From: Arsenophonus melophagi
GTDB lineage: Bacteria; Pseudomonadota; Gammaproteobacteria; Enterobacterales; Enterobacteriaceae
Reading direction: 5' to 3'
DNA: 64,000 nt
Assembly (NCBI GenBank): GCA_032378655.1
Contig: JAVYJS010000006.1
Coordinates: 1 to 64,000, forward strand
Below are positions 22,061 to 32,681 of the stretch, piece by piece. Under the pieces are notes generated by a model. It worked only from the letters and a program-made list of their open reading frames with translations, made no database searches and was not told the DNA's origin. A program made the translations under genes and the position numbers. Position 1 is the stretch's first letter; each line of letters begins with the position of its first letter.

Positions 22061-22804
22061 ATGTTAAGTATTAAAAATTTAAATGTCAGCATTAAAGGTA
22101 ACAAAATTCTTAACGGACTAAACCTTACAGTAAAAGCGGGTGAAGTACATGCAATCATGGGGCCTAATGGATCAGGTAAGAGTACATTATCAGTAACATT
22201 AGCAGGAAATAAAGAATATCAAATAGAGCAGGGTGAAATTTTATTCAAAAATAAAAATTTGCTTGCATTATCACCAGAAGAACGTGCAGGAGAAGGTATA
22301 TTTTTAGCTTTTCAGTATCCAGTTGAGATCCCAGGAGTCAGTAATCAATTTTTCTTACACACGTCTGTTAATGCAGTCCGGGCATATCGTCAGCAGCCAT
22401 CACTCGATAGATTTGATTTTCAGGATTTTATTGACAATAAAATTGAATTGCTCGATATGCCGAAAGATCTACTGACTCGTTCAGTTAATGTCGGATTTTC
22501 TGGAGGAGAAAAAAAACGCAATGATATTTTGCAAATGGCAGCATTAGAACCTGAATTATGTATTTTAGATGAAACAGATTCGGGTCTTGATATTGATGCC
22601 CTAAAAATAGTTGCTCATGGCGTAAACTATCTGCGTACTGCTACAAGGGCTTTTATTATCGTTACACACTATCAGCGTATTTTAGATTATGTAATACCTG
22701 ATTTTGTTCATGTCCTACATCATGGAAAAATTATTCAATCAGGTGATGTTACATTAGCTAAAAAACTGGAGGTAGAAGGCTATGTCTGGCTCACTGATCA
22801 ATAG
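22061..22804 (+). CDS. sufC: SUF ATPase subunit
   Basis: ABC-type ATPase that drives conformational change in the SufBCD scaffold. It shows Walker A GPNGSGKST (34-42), signature SGGEKKR, Walker B ILDETDSGLD and the H-loop THYQR. It is 247 aa (E. coli 248). AAAGG lies 8 nt before the start. The signature region is encoded through an A8 tract near 22509, which leaves it open to slippage. The last 23 nt overlap sufD, implying translational coupling. Confidence 0.98.
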   Translation: MLSIKNLNVSIKGNKILNGLNLTVKAGEVHAIMGPNGSGKSTLSVTLAGNKEYQIEQGEILFKNKNLLALSPEERAGEGIFLAFQYPVEIPGVSNQFFLHTSVNAVRAYRQQPSLDRFDFQDFIDNKIELLDMPKDLLTRSVNVGFSGGEKKRNDILQMAALEPELCILDETDSGLDIDALKIVAHGVNYLRTATRAFIIVTHYQRILDYVIPDFVHVLHHGKIIQSGDVTLAKKLEVEGYVWLTDQ

Positions 22805-24101
22805 TGAAAGAACAGAACCACAACGTCAAGCTACTACGTTAAATCAAAATGCTCAAAAATGTTTCACTGAACTTTTTTATTCCAGTGAACGAGCTAATGA
22901 AAAACAAGCTCAGACTTATTGGTCTGAGGTAGAAAAAATCGGGTTTTCTCCTCTTTTCCATAAAGATTGGCATTTTTCCCCTCTAGGAAAAATACTGAAT
23001 GTGCATTATCAATTAAATAATGCTATTGTTCCTGCAATCACTGCTGAGCAGTTAAAACAGCTGGCTATTGGCATCAATAGCTGGAAAATTGTTTTTTTTA
23101 ATGGACGTCTTATGCCTACACTAAGCAGTGATCACTTTGGTCCTTATAAAATCCAAATGATGGACTCGCTAGCTCAGCTTCCGGAGCCTATCATCAATGA
23201 TGAAATATTTCTCTATTTAACTGAAAGTTTAGCTGCTCAACCCTTATTAATTAAACTAGCCGCTAATCATCAGGTAGAAAGCCCACTGTATATCTTAAAT
23301 ATTACTTCTGGAGCAGAACGTAGTGAATGTGTTAACATGAGTTACTATCGCTATCATGTAGATATTGGAGTTAATTGCCAATCACACATTATAGAACATT
23401 TTATTTCGATGGATGATACACCGCATCTAACAGGTAGCCGGTTAACTGCAAATATCGGTAATAATAGCCATTTTAATCATATTAAACTCAGCGCTGAAAA
23501 TAACCTCAGTAACCATTTTGCTTATAATGATATATTATCAGGCTATAATACACAAATAAAAAGTAGTTGTATTTTTATAGGTTCAGCATTACTTTGCCAC
23601 AATACCAGTGTAAAATTAAATGGGTCATGCAGCAATTTAACACTAAATAGTTTATCGATACCACACGATAGTGAAATTGTCGATAATAGAACGTATATTG
23701 AGCATAATCATCCATATTGTGGAAGTCGTCAATTACATAAAACGATCGCACTAGATGAAAGTAAAGCCATTTTTACTGGCATGGTCAAAGTTTTACCAGT
23801 ATCGGTTAAAACCGATAGTAAAATAACACATAACAGTTTGTTATTAGGCAAATATGCAGAAACTCATACTAAACCGCAATTAGAGATTTATGCTGACGAT
23901 GTTAAGTGTAGTCATGGTGCTACAGTAGGTTTTATAAATGATGAGCAACTATTTTATTTATGTTCACGGGGTATTCCTATAGATAATGCAAAACATATGA
24001 TCATCATAGCTTTTGCAGTTGAAATCATCAAGGCCATTGATGATGAAGTTGTAAGCAATAAGATAATGAATATTATTCAGCAGCGCCTGACAGGAACTTA
24101 A
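22782..24101 (+). CDS. sufD: SUF Fe-S scaffold subunit SufD
   Basis: Partner of SufB in the SufBC2D complex. The N-terminal half is divergent, as usual for the family. The C-terminal half is well conserved (ENNLSNHFAYND, SRQLHKTIALDESKAIFTGMVKV, KPQLEIYADDVKCSHGATVG), including the DVKCSHGATVG segment that carries the conserved histidine. It is 439 aa against 423 in E. coli, with a short N-terminal extension. The start lies within the end of sufC, with GGAGG 9 nt upstream; sufS begins one base after its stop. Confidence 0.97.
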   Translation: MSGSLINSERTEPQRQATTLNQNAQKCFTELFYSSERANEKQAQTYWSEVEKIGFSPLFHKDWHFSPLGKILNVHYQLNNAIVPAITAEQLKQLAIGINSWKIVFFNGRLMPTLSSDHFGPYKIQMMDSLAQLPEPIINDEIFLYLTESLAAQPLLIKLAANHQVESPLYILNITSGAERSECVNMSYYRYHVDIGVNCQSHIIEHFISMDDTPHLTGSRLTANIGNNSHFNHIKLSAENNLSNHFAYNDILSGYNTQIKSSCIFIGSALLCHNTSVKLNGSCSNLTLNSLSIPHDSEIVDNRTYIEHNHPYCGSRQLHKTIALDESKAIFTGMVKVLPVSVKTDSKITHNSLLLGKYAETHTKPQLEIYADDVKCSHGATVGFINDEQLFYLCSRGIPIDNAKHMIIIAFAVEIIKAIDDEVVSNKIMNIIQQRLTGT

Positions 24102-24102
24102 T

Positions 24103-25359
24103 ATGGCATTTTCCATAGCATCAATTCGCAATGATTTTCCAATTCTGTCAGAAAAAATTAATGATAGACAGTTAGTTTATTTAGATAGTGCCGCTAGTGC
24201 ACAAAAACCAATACAAGTGATTGAAAAAGAAAGACAGTTTCTTCTGCATCACTATGCAGCGGTACATAGAGGAATCCATCACTTAAGCAATAATGCTACT
24301 ACTACAATAGAAAATATTCGCCAACAAGTCGCTGACTTTATCCATGCTGCTAATGCAGAAGAAATTATTTTTGTTAAAGGAACCACTGAAGGGATCAATT
24401 TAATTGCCAATAGTTATGGACGCTGTTTTATCCAATCAGGCGATAATATTATTATTAGCCAAATGGAACATCACTCCAACATCGTGCCTTGGCATCTACT
24501 TGCTAGGCAAATTGGTTTTAATATTCGTGTATTACCTATTGATCATAATGGAAAACTAATGTTTGATCGATTAGATATGCTAATCGATAGCCGCACTCGA
24601 TTACTGGCTTTTACACATATGTCCAATGTATTAGGAACTGTTAATCCAGCAAAAACAGTTATTTCCTATGCGCGTCAATGCGCAGCACAAAAAGCAGCTA
24701 AATTACATATTTTGCTTGATGGCGCCCAAAGTATTATGCATCAAATGCTTGATGTGCAAGATTTAGATTGTGATTTTTATGTTTTTTCTGGCCATAAATT
24801 ATATGGCCCTACTGGTATTGGTGTTTTATATGGAAAAAAGAAATTATTAAATGAGTTACCTCCTTGGGAAGGAGGTGGAGGCATGATTAATCAAGTCAGT
24901 ATGACATTATCGGCAACATCAAAAATAAATATTAGCTATACAGAAGTTCCTTGGCGATTTGAAGCAGGAACACCAAATATTGTTGGTATTATTGGTTTAG
25001 GTGAGGCATTACGTTATATTAATAACATTGGTTATGAACAAATATCTGCTCATGAAACTTCATTAATTCAATATGCTATACATCGTTTAAGTACGATAAA
25101 TTCCTTATGCCTTTACGGTCCAGATACACGAAAAGGGGTTATTGCTTTTAATTTAGGTGATCATCATGCTTATGATGTTGGCAGTTTTTTGAATAATTAT
25201 GCTATTGCTATACGCACAGGTCACCATTGTGCATTACCATTGATGGATTTTTATCAAGTACCAGCAATGTGTCGAGCGTCCATAGCTATTTACAATACTA
25301 AAGAAGAGATTGATATTTTGGTTGAAAAATTACAACATATTGAAAAATTACTTGGTTAA
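24103..25359 (+). CDS. sufS: Cysteine desulfurase SufS
   Basis: PLP enzyme that removes sulfur from cysteine as a persulfide and passes it to SufE. The PLP lysine is in FSGHKLYGPTG and the catalytic cysteine is in RTGHHCALPLM (C376). The C-terminal tail after it is 42 residues, the same as in E. coli. Total 418 aa against 406. Class II (SufS-type) features fit, including LDSAASAQKP near the N-terminus and the EGGGGMI loop. AGGAA lies 8 nt before the start, inside the end of sufD. Confidence 0.98.
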   Translation: MAFSIASIRNDFPILSEKINDRQLVYLDSAASAQKPIQVIEKERQFLLHHYAAVHRGIHHLSNNATTTIENIRQQVADFIHAANAEEIIFVKGTTEGINLIANSYGRCFIQSGDNIIISQMEHHSNIVPWHLLARQIGFNIRVLPIDHNGKLMFDRLDMLIDSRTRLLAFTHMSNVLGTVNPAKTVISYARQCAAQKAAKLHILLDGAQSIMHQMLDVQDLDCDFYVFSGHKLYGPTGIGVLYGKKKLLNELPPWEGGGGMINQVSMTLSATSKINISYTEVPWRFEAGTPNIVGIIGLGEALRYINNIGYEQISAHETSLIQYAIHRLSTINSLCLYGPDTRKGVIAFNLGDHHAYDVGSFLNNYAIAIRTGHHCALPLMDFYQVPAMCRASIAIYNTKEEIDILVEKLQHIEKLLG

Positions 25360-25390
25360 TCTGTTTTAAATTACACAAAAAGGTGAAATG

Positions 25391-25828
25391 ATGTCATCAT
25401 TACCTGATGAAGATAAATTATTGAAAAATTTTGCACGTCTTCAAAACTGGGAAGAACGATATCTATATTTAATTGAATTAGGAGAAAAATTATCACCATT
25501 AAGTGATCAAGAAAAACAAACACAAAATCAAGTTTCTGGTTGTCAAAGCCAGGTTTGGCTTTTTATGGAGCTAGAAAGTGATAAACGTATTAGGATCTCT
25601 GGTGATAGCGATGCAGCTATTGTGAAAGGATTAATTGCATTATTAATGATAATTTTTAGAAATAAAACTGGACAAGAAATACTCACTACAGATAGTAGAA
25701 CTTTTTTTCAAAAGTTATCATTAGAACAACATTTAACGCCATCAAGAACTCAAGGATTGCATGCTATGATTAGAACAATTCATCACCGAGCTTATAAATT
25801 AACGAATGAAGCAATTCTCTGCAAATAG
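25391..25828 (+). CDS. sufE: Sulfur acceptor protein SufE
   Basis: Takes the persulfide sulfur from SufS and delivers it to SufBCD. The active cysteine is in VSGCQSQVW; starting at 25391 it is C51, as in E. coli, and MSSLPDEDKLLKNF aligns with the E. coli N-terminus without gaps. An ATG one codon earlier (25388) is only 4 nt from the AAAGG site and is less likely. It is 145 aa against 138, the extra residues being a basic, lysine-containing C-terminal tail. Last gene of the suf operon; an 11-bp hairpin at 25868-25894 follows by 40 nt but lacks a T-run. Confidence 0.97.
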   Translation: MSSLPDEDKLLKNFARLQNWEERYLYLIELGEKLSPLSDQEKQTQNQVSGCQSQVWLFMELESDKRIRISGDSDAAIVKGLIALLMIIFRNKTGQEILTTDSRTFFQKLSLEQHLTPSRTQGLHAMIRTIHHRAYKLTNEAILCK

Positions 25829-26732
25829 TAATTCAGTACTTACATTGATATAATGTTTGATAAACAAATTCCTCTTCTTGATCAGAAGAGGAATAAATAA
25901 GAAGAAGAAGAGTAAATGTGTCGTATTATCAGATCTACATTGCTAGTGTTCATTTTGATATTGAGTTATGGGTGAGTTCTAGCTGCTTTCATTGCATATT
26001 TATGGGTATGTAAGCATCTTTTACTTTAATCCAAATACAGTGCGTGACTTATGAATTAAGAAGTCACTCATTTTCTAAATGAGTTTCTGAAAGCTCTAGT
26101 ATCAAAATTCATCTAAAATAAGTCTTAAGAATTCTAAATATCCTATTTGATATGGATAATATATAGGAATATTTTATTTTAAAAAGTGAATTTATCATTA
26201 CTTAGATACTGATGATAGTATGATTAGTATAAAAATAGTTATATGCAATCAATAAAAATGTATATGGAGGAGTACTTCATGCATTGCCCCAATTTTTAAT
26301 TGAATACGATCTAATTATTTAGATAATCTACGCATATTGTTATGTGCATGTTAATTAACATGCACAACTTCACCTTAATTAAGGTGAACAACAGTACACA
26401 ACCTTTCATATCATTTTATCATTAATCGGTTATATCATGTTATGGTTGGAATATTGTAGGCCTAACTGTTAACAATAGTTATTGTTGAACAACTTGCTAA
26501 GTAAAGCAAGTATCCAAATTAAGCCAGTGCAGTGTTGCAGTGCAATGTTGGAGTGCTTATTCGATTAATCACCTTTAGATTTATTTACGCTAAATAAGTT
26601 AGCGTAAATAAATATTGTACTATTCCTGCGAGCATTCTGAATGCAATGCATTAGTCTTATTTCTAAATAAATAAGACTAATGCATTGCATTCAAACATTG
26701 TATGAAATGTATAGTGTTCTTGTGAAAGAACA
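25829..26732. other. Gene-free region between convergent sufE and pykF
   Basis: No gene recognised; lpp and the L,D-transpeptidase gene that lie here in E. coli (from memory) are not visible. It holds hairpins at 25868-25894 (11 bp), 26579-26613 (15 bp, 5-nt loop), 26638-26693 (25 bp, listed) and 26710-26737 (12 bp, overlapping the pykF stop). Confidence 0.55.
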
Positions 26733-26737
26733 CTATA
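26638..26737. repeat. Two hairpins at the 3' end of pykF
   Basis: The first hairpin on the pykF transcript is 26710-26737, a 12-bp stem with a 4-nt loop whose arm includes the pykF TAG stop. The second, 26638-26693, is a perfect 25-bp stem (arms 26638-26662 and 26669-26693) with a 6-nt loop. Neither is followed by a T-run on the minus strand. They could end or protect the pykF mRNA, but this is inference. Confidence 0.85.
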
Positions 26738-28145
26738 AAATATGAACAGACAAAGTATTTGTCGTACCACTGGGTACCAATGCACCTGAAACCATAATTA
26801 AGATGTCACCTTTTTCAGCAATATTGTTTTCTAAAGTCACTTGTTTACTAATACGATAGAAATTATCTGTAGAGTCAATTTCTGTAACTAAGTGTGGAAT
26901 AACACCTTTCACTAACAATAATTGGCGAGCAGTTTCTTCATTGGTTGTTAATGCAAGGATCGGGGCTTTTGGAAAATATTTACGTACTGATTTTGCTGAC
27001 TTACCTCCATAAGTTGCTACAATAATCAATGGAGAGTGTAATTTTTCAGCCATTTCAACTGCACCACGGCAAACCGCTTCAGTAATACGTAATTTTTGAT
27101 TGGTTATGCTATCATGAATGCGACTTGGCATAACCTGATCAGTGCGCGCACAAATAGTAGCCATAATTTTGACGGCTTCGATCGGATATTTTCCTTTTGC
27201 GCTTTCTCCAGATAGCATAACTGCATCTGTGCCATCTAAGATTGCATTGGCTACATCACCAGCTTCTGCACGTGTTGGACGAGGGTTTTTAATCATTGAA
27301 TCCAACATTTGGGTAGCAGTAATAACTATTTTACGAGCAGAAACACATTTTTCAATCATCATTTTTTGGGCAAAAATAACTTCTTCAACAGGGATTTCTA
27401 CACCAAGATCACCGCGTGCTACCATGATTCCATCAGAGGCTTCTAAAATTTCATCAAAATTGTTTAACCCTTCTTGATTTTCAATTTTAGATATAATTTG
27501 AATATTTTTACCGCCGTGCTTGGCTAGTTGATCACGTATTTCTTCTACATCAGTGCTTTTACGAATAAAAGAGGCAGCAATAAAATCAATGCCTTGATGA
27601 CAACCAAAAATAAGATCTTGTTTATCTTTTTCTGCAAGTGCTGGCAAACTAATGGATACACCAGGCAAATTAATACTCTTATTTTCACCTAAATCGCCAT
27701 TATTGAGTACTTTACAAAAGATATCACTAGCTGTAATCGATAAAACTTCCATACCGATTAATCCATCATCAACTAGAATTGTATTCCCTGGATGCAGATC
27801 ACCCGGTAAACCAGAGTAGGTTATAGCGACACGATCTTTATTGCCAATTACTGAGATATCAGTAGTAAAAGTAAAATTTTGTCCAGCAATTAATGCTACA
27901 TCCTTGCTTTCAGCAAGCCGCATTGTTCGGATCTCTGGACCTTTGGTATCTAATAATATAGCGGCTTGCTGTTTGTGTTGACTGCAAACAGCACGAAGAT
28001 TTTTAATGCGATAACTATGTTCTTTATGATCACCATGAGAAAAATTTAATCTCATAACATTCATTCCAGCACTTAGCAATTGTGATAGCTTCTCTTTAGA
28101 TTCCGTTTTTGGACCGATAGTACAAACAATTTTAGTTTTTTTCAT
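26733..28145 (-). CDS. pykF: Pyruvate kinase I
   Basis: Catalyses the last ATP-yielding step of glycolysis, phosphoenolpyruvate to pyruvate. It is 470 aa, the length of E. coli PykF. It shows TKIVCTIGPKTES at the N-terminus, MRLNFSHG, LLDTKGPEIRTMRL, the catalytic lysine region ISKIENQEGL, VARGDLGVEIP, the family signature in ITATQMLDSM, and MLSGESAKGKYP. Fit to PykF rather than PykA is also supported by position next to suf, as in E. coli. No clear ribosome-binding site precedes the ATG. Its product feeds the pyruvate dehydrogenase genes at 0.4-6.3 kb. Confidence 0.97.
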   Translation of the reverse strand: MKKTKIVCTIGPKTESKEKLSQLLSAGMNVMRLNFSHGDHKEHSYRIKNLRAVCSQHKQQAAILLDTKGPEIRTMRLAESKDVALIAGQNFTFTTDISVIGNKDRVAITYSGLPGDLHPGNTILVDDGLIGMEVLSITASDIFCKVLNNGDLGENKSINLPGVSISLPALAEKDKQDLIFGCHQGIDFIAASFIRKSTDVEEIRDQLAKHGGKNIQIISKIENQEGLNNFDEILEASDGIMVARGDLGVEIPVEEVIFAQKMMIEKCVSARKIVITATQMLDSMIKNPRPTRAEAGDVANAILDGTDAVMLSGESAKGKYPIEAVKIMATICARTDQVMPSRIHDSITNQKLRITEAVCRGAVEMAEKLHSPLIIVATYGGKSAKSVRKYFPKAPILALTTNEETARQLLLVKGVIPHLVTEIDSTDNFYRISKQVTLENNIAEKGDILIMVSGALVPSGTTNTLSVHIL

Positions 28146-29004
28146 GAAAAAATTAATCTATAGCAGAATATTATGCATTAATGACGGTATTATATTAACT
28201 TTTATTTCGATTCAAGTAATGATACGCTGTAATAAATAGTCCAATTTACTAGCATTTTAAAAATGAAGCAAGCAAAATTAAGTATAAATATCATACTTGA
28301 TTGTGATAATTGATAAAATTAGTTCTTGATTTACTAAGATTGTTATTAATGATACATTAATAACAACTATGCGTCATTAATATCACGCTTTTCTATAAAC
28401 AGAAAAGTAATATACTTATATATTACTAATATTAGTAATATATACTAATAAGTAACGATCTTTGTAAATTTTATTGGAAATGACAAAATTAGACTTTAAG
28501 GATTCATTTCAGCATAGTAAAGTACTATGTCAAGTATGATTTTATGTTTTCAAAATGTCTGTATAATCGCCTGTACAGGTAATATCACCGTATCAATCTT
28601 ATCGAAGGTAAGATTGACGGCAACTGATCATACAATGATTTTTAGAGCATACCATTATTTTTTTAAAATCATTAAAATAAAATAATGGTATTACACACTG
28701 GCTGCCATATACTCGACTAAAGAAATTATTACCATAATCGCAATACATTGAACTATGATTAGTATAGTGGATAGGCTTAATGTATAAATAGCGAGTATCT
28801 CATGTAACTTTAGATCTATTAAGTAATTTTACAATGATTAGTCAGCATATAAAACAATGAGCACATAATAAATTCCTCAGTGAATGCAGACGATAAACTT
28901 TTGAAGTTTATCTCAGTAAAACTGGTTTATTCAATGTTAAAATCATGGGGTAGTTTATAAAGACTCAACAAAAAATTTTTTATAATTTTAAAGATAATAA
29001 TTTA
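28146..29004. other. Gene-free region between pykF and sodB
   Basis: No gene recognised. The two tRNA-Val genes found in this interval in E. coli (from memory) are not visible; no cloverleaf of normal GC content is present. A perfect zero-loop palindrome of 28 nt lies at 28427-28454, and a 9-bp hairpin near 28593-28617. The pykF promoter should be at the left end. Confidence 0.55.
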
Positions 29005-29583
29005 TTATAATAAATTCTGTTCGACGAATTTCCAGTTAACAAGCCCCCAAAAATTTTTTAAATATTCTGCTCGAACATTACGATAATCAATATAGTATGC
29101 ATGCTCCCACATATCTACAGTCAGCAATGGCTTATCATCACCGTTAATTGGCGTTTCTGCATTTGATGTATTAATAATAGAAAGTTGTTCAGTTGGCTGC
29201 TTTACCAACCATGTCCAGCCTGAACCAAAACTTTTACTTGCTGTATCAGTAAACTGCTTCTTGAATGTTTCAAAACTCTGAAAATATTTATTAATTTCCT
29301 TAGCTATTTTACCTGTTGGCTCACCGCCAGAATTAGGTGCTAGACAATTCCAATAAAAGGTATGATTCCATACTTGAGCAGCATTGTTAAAAATCAATCC
29401 TTGCGTCGTTTTTATAATTTCTTCTAATGTTTTTTCTTCAAAGTTAGTATCTTTAATTAGATTATTCAGATTATTAACATAAGCACTATGATGTTTACCA
29501 TAGTGGTACTCTAGTGTTTCTTCAGAAAGAAACGGCTCTAAAGCATTTTTAGCATAAGGTAACAATGGTAATTGGAAAGACAT
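29005..29583 (-). CDS. sodB: Superoxide dismutase [Fe]
   Basis: Cytoplasmic enzyme that converts superoxide to hydrogen peroxide and oxygen. It is 192 aa (E. coli SodB 193). The metal ligands are visible at H27, H74, D157 and H161 (TVDMWEHAYY). Q70, in NNAAQVWNH, is the outer-sphere glutamine position typical of Fe-type enzymes. AAGGAG lies 9 nt before the start. It is transcribed divergently from grxD, with 245 nt between. Confidence 0.98.
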   Translation of the reverse strand: MSFQLPLLPYAKNALEPFLSEETLEYHYGKHHSAYVNNLNNLIKDTNFEEKTLEEIIKTTQGLIFNNAAQVWNHTFYWNCLAPNSGGEPTGKIAKEINKYFQSFETFKKQFTDTASKSFGSGWTWLVKQPTEQLSIINTSNAETPINGDDKPLLTVDMWEHAYYIDYRNVRAEYLKNFWGLVNWKFVEQNLL

Positions 29584-29828
29584 TGCACAGACTCCTTGTT
29601 AATTTGCGTTATGCAAGCTGTTTAATAAACAAAATATAACCGTATTGTAATTAACCTTTTCCTATAGATCACTTACTAGTTATAATGAACTCATTTTATA
29701 AAATGATATTCATACATACTAATGATAGCAGGAAAAGATTGTCAAGTATTGATATAAAATGGTATTTTCCAAATGTTAAATACGTGTAGTGCAAAATACT
29801 AAATTTACTTTCATGTAAGGAAGGAACA

Positions 29829-30182
29829 ATGACGACAATAGAAAAAATTGAACATCAGATAAACAAAAATCCTATTTTGTTGTATATGAAAGGCTCCCCT
29901 AAATTTCCAAGTTGTGGTTTTTCAGCTCAGGCAGTTCAAGCTCTTTCTGCTTGTGGTGAACGTTTTGCTTATGTAGATATTTTAAAAAATCCAGATATTC
30001 GCAGCGAGTTACCTAAATATGCAAACTGGCCAACATTTCCTCAATTATGGATTGATGGCGAACTCATTGGAGGTTGTGATATTATTATGGAAATATATCG
30101 GAATGGTGAATTGCAGAAATTAGTCGCTACAATTGCCGATAAATATCGTTCTTCAGAGCAGAAGAACAAGAATAATGAATAA
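29829..30182 (+). CDS. grxD: Monothiol glutaredoxin Grx4
   Basis: CGFS-type glutaredoxin that binds and transfers [2Fe-2S] clusters, usually with BolA-type partners; a natural companion to the SUF genes nearby. It is 117 aa (E. coli 115) with the active motif KFPSCGFSAQAV, the glutathione-binding WPTFPQLWIDGELIGG and GGCDI. The start is preceded by AAGGAAGGA. The gene ends 53 nt from the convergent rnt gene, leaving no room for separate long terminators. Confidence 0.97.
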   Translation: MTTIEKIEHQINKNPILLYMKGSPKFPSCGFSAQAVQALSACGERFAYVDILKNPDIRSELPKYANWPTFPQLWIDGELIGGCDIIMEIYRNGELQKLVATIADKYRSSEQKNKNNE

Positions 30183-30234
30183 TATCCATAAAATAATTAT
30201 CAGGAAGTAAATTATATATTAGCACTGTCTGAGA

Positions 30235-30879
30235 TTATTGATTAGTTTTTAAAGGCCATCCGCCTAGTTTTTTCCATTTATTAACAATCTTACAAAATAA
30301 TAATGCTGTTCTTTCAGTATCATAAAGAGCGCCATGTGCCTGTTTGCCGTCAAATGGGATTCCTGCTGTATAACAAGCTTTAGCTAAAATTGTTTGTCCA
30401 AAAACTAGTCCACTGAGTGCTGCAGTATCAAAAGTAGTAAAAGGATGAAACGGATTATGTTTTAGATGTGCTCGTTTGGCAGCGGCCATTATAAAACTAT
30501 GATCAAAATTGGCATTGTGAGCAACCATAATTGCCCGATTGCAATTATTATTTTTCATACCTCTTCTAATTAGTTGAAAGATGGTAAGTAAGGCACTATA
30601 TTCATCAATAGTCTTACGTAAAGGATTACTTAGATCAATACCAGTAAAAGCAAGAGCAGTTGTTTCTATATTTGCACCGGAAAAAGGCGTGATATGGAAA
30701 TTATGTTTTGCATCAATCTCTAACCAACCTTCTTGATCCATTTTTAATGTTATCGTCGCTATTTCTAATAGCGCATCTTGCTGTGCATTAAATCCACCGG
30801 TTTCTACATCTATCACAACAGGATAGTAACCTCGAAAACGCTTTGCCAACGTATTAGCATCATTTTTTTTATTAGACAT
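30235..30879 (-). CDS. rnt: Ribonuclease T
   Basis: DEDDh 3'-5' exoribonuclease that trims the 3' ends of tRNA and other stable RNAs. It is 214 aa (E. coli 215). The catalytic residues are visible: D and E in VIDVETGGF, D in HNANFDHSF, and the H...D pair in HGALYDTERTALLF. The N-terminus (AKRFRGYYPVVIDVETGGF) matches the family. Retention fits a need for tRNA maturation with few exonucleases left (inference). Confidence 0.97.
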   Translation of the reverse strand: MSNKKNDANTLAKRFRGYYPVVIDVETGGFNAQQDALLEIATITLKMDQEGWLEIDAKHNFHITPFSGANIETTALAFTGIDLSNPLRKTIDEYSALLTIFQLIRRGMKNNNCNRAIMVAHNANFDHSFIMAAAKRAHLKHNPFHPFTTFDTAALSGLVFGQTILAKACYTAGIPFDGKQAHGALYDTERTALLFCKIVNKWKKLGGWPLKTNQ

Positions 30880-30984
30880 TTATTTAAGTTGTTTACTTAG
30901 TAAAAGATATGAAGATTTTACGTTAAATTTTAGATAAAATGCATTGCATTGGCTGCAATATAGAAAAGGTGTAGATATTTTTAA

Positions 30985-31039
30985 ATTAAAACTAAAAACT
31001 CTTCTATCTCAAGAAGATAGAAGAGTTTTTAGTTTTAAT
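30985..31039. repeat. Perfect 25-bp-stem hairpin upstream of rnt
   Basis: Arms 30985-31009 and 31015-31039 are exact reverse complements around a 5-nt loop. It lies about 105 nt upstream of the rnt start codon. Confidence 0.92.
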
Positions 31040-31659
31040 GCTGTCTATTATATAGAATATAGATCTTTTACGTGCAATTTTCATTGCAAGAAACTTCTAA
31101 TAAAGGTTGCAAACCTAACTGCATTATTGAATGCCTGAATATACTATTAAATGTATCTACAATACTTTTAACTTTAGTTAAAGTACCTAAAAGGCGTTTT
31201 CATTGCGTTATATTTAACAAAATATTATGAGTTCATGATACAATACATATTTTAGAATTTTAATTCTGTATAAAATTTATACTGTCATCGTAAAAGTAAA
31301 GTAAACACTAAAGAAAACACTTAAAATAGTATGAAGTAGGTACTAATAAGCTGTTTATATGTTAAACAGCATCTGTCTATAACACAAATAAATAAAATGT
31401 TCACTTTACTATTATTTTCTTTCAGACAATTTATGGTTAATTAATATTAACCATAAATTGTGTGTGTTTTAATGTTTAGTATTATTGAGTAATAATCTCT
31501 TTATATTAACTGTATAAGTTTTTATTTATTTAACTTTATTGCTTATATCAATAGTATTGTACCGTACAATTGCCATGATATTCTAAATTTAGAAAACATC
31601 TTTTAAAAAAATCACTCATTATTCATTAGCTTTATTTACACTCAGTCATTGTGTAACTT

Positions 31660-31703
31660 GATTATTTTATATTTCATATTTATATATGAAATATAAAATA
31701 ATC
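31660..31703. repeat. Perfect hairpin, 20-bp stem
   Basis: Arms 31660-31679 and 31684-31703 are exact reverse complements around a 4-nt loop. The stem is almost all A/T. Confidence 0.88.
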
Positions 31704-32681
31704 TATAAAATTTAACTTAATAAATACTTGTAATAAAATTTTATAAATAAGTGAATGTACTAACAATATAATATAAATTTATATGTATCACTGCTTACTA
31801 AGCAAGTATATATTAGTACATGGAAATGGATTTATATTTATGGGTTATTACTTATAATATCATAAGTAACGTTCTGATCTTTCGTACCTCAATCATGTCT
31901 AATTGACATTACCTAAAACAAATTTAGTAACATAAAATAGTATACTTATTATATAGGTTAATGATTTTAGTTAAAAAAACAAAATAGGCTTCATTATGCA
32001 TGACACCTAATGAGTTAGGTGAACTGAATATTATGAATAAAAGGATTACTATAATCCTAATAAATAGTATTTGTAAATACTTTAATACCGTAGCTGCTAA
32101 TGATTTAAATTTATCTGATATTGACTATTGGAGTTATATTAACGAGGAGAAGTCGTAACATTATGTCTGTTGCTCCTAATAGATGCATATACTTAACTAT
32201 GACAGTTACATGTTTTTCAATATGAAAAAATTATTTATATCCAACCTAATTTCCAACTAAAACATTTTGATTTGTTGAGTAGTACTAAACATGGTATCAG
32301 TAATGTACGCTTAAATTGTAGCTATAATTTTAAGAAAATTTTCTTCTTACTCATAAAATATATCATCCAATAATTAACTAAGAATTGTGTTGATCTAATG
32401 CGCTAATTAACTGTAATATACGATTGTACTTTGTATGTATTTATCTTGTTTAGTAGTATAAACTTGCTCAAAATAGACTGCCTGTATTTATACAGGCAGT
32501 TAAATCTACCATGGTAACAATACCACCAAAATCTACTTTAAATGAAGATTGCTTTTCAAAGCTCATACACAATATAAAAAAATAATTCTGAATATACATG
32601 AAATCGTCATTGATTTTTATCATGATCACTGAATATTTGAAGTAATAGCAACATTCATTTAATTTTTAAAAATCTAATATA

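Noticed and set aside
28203..28217. Possible Cra (FruR) operator upstream of pykF (core TGAATCG on the minus strand)
   Set aside because: Only half of the consensus fits; chance is likely in this sequence.
30944..31138. Open frame of 64 codons between rnt and pdxH
   Set aside because: It runs straight through a perfect 25-bp hairpin, so much of its sequence is palindrome; no family resemblance.
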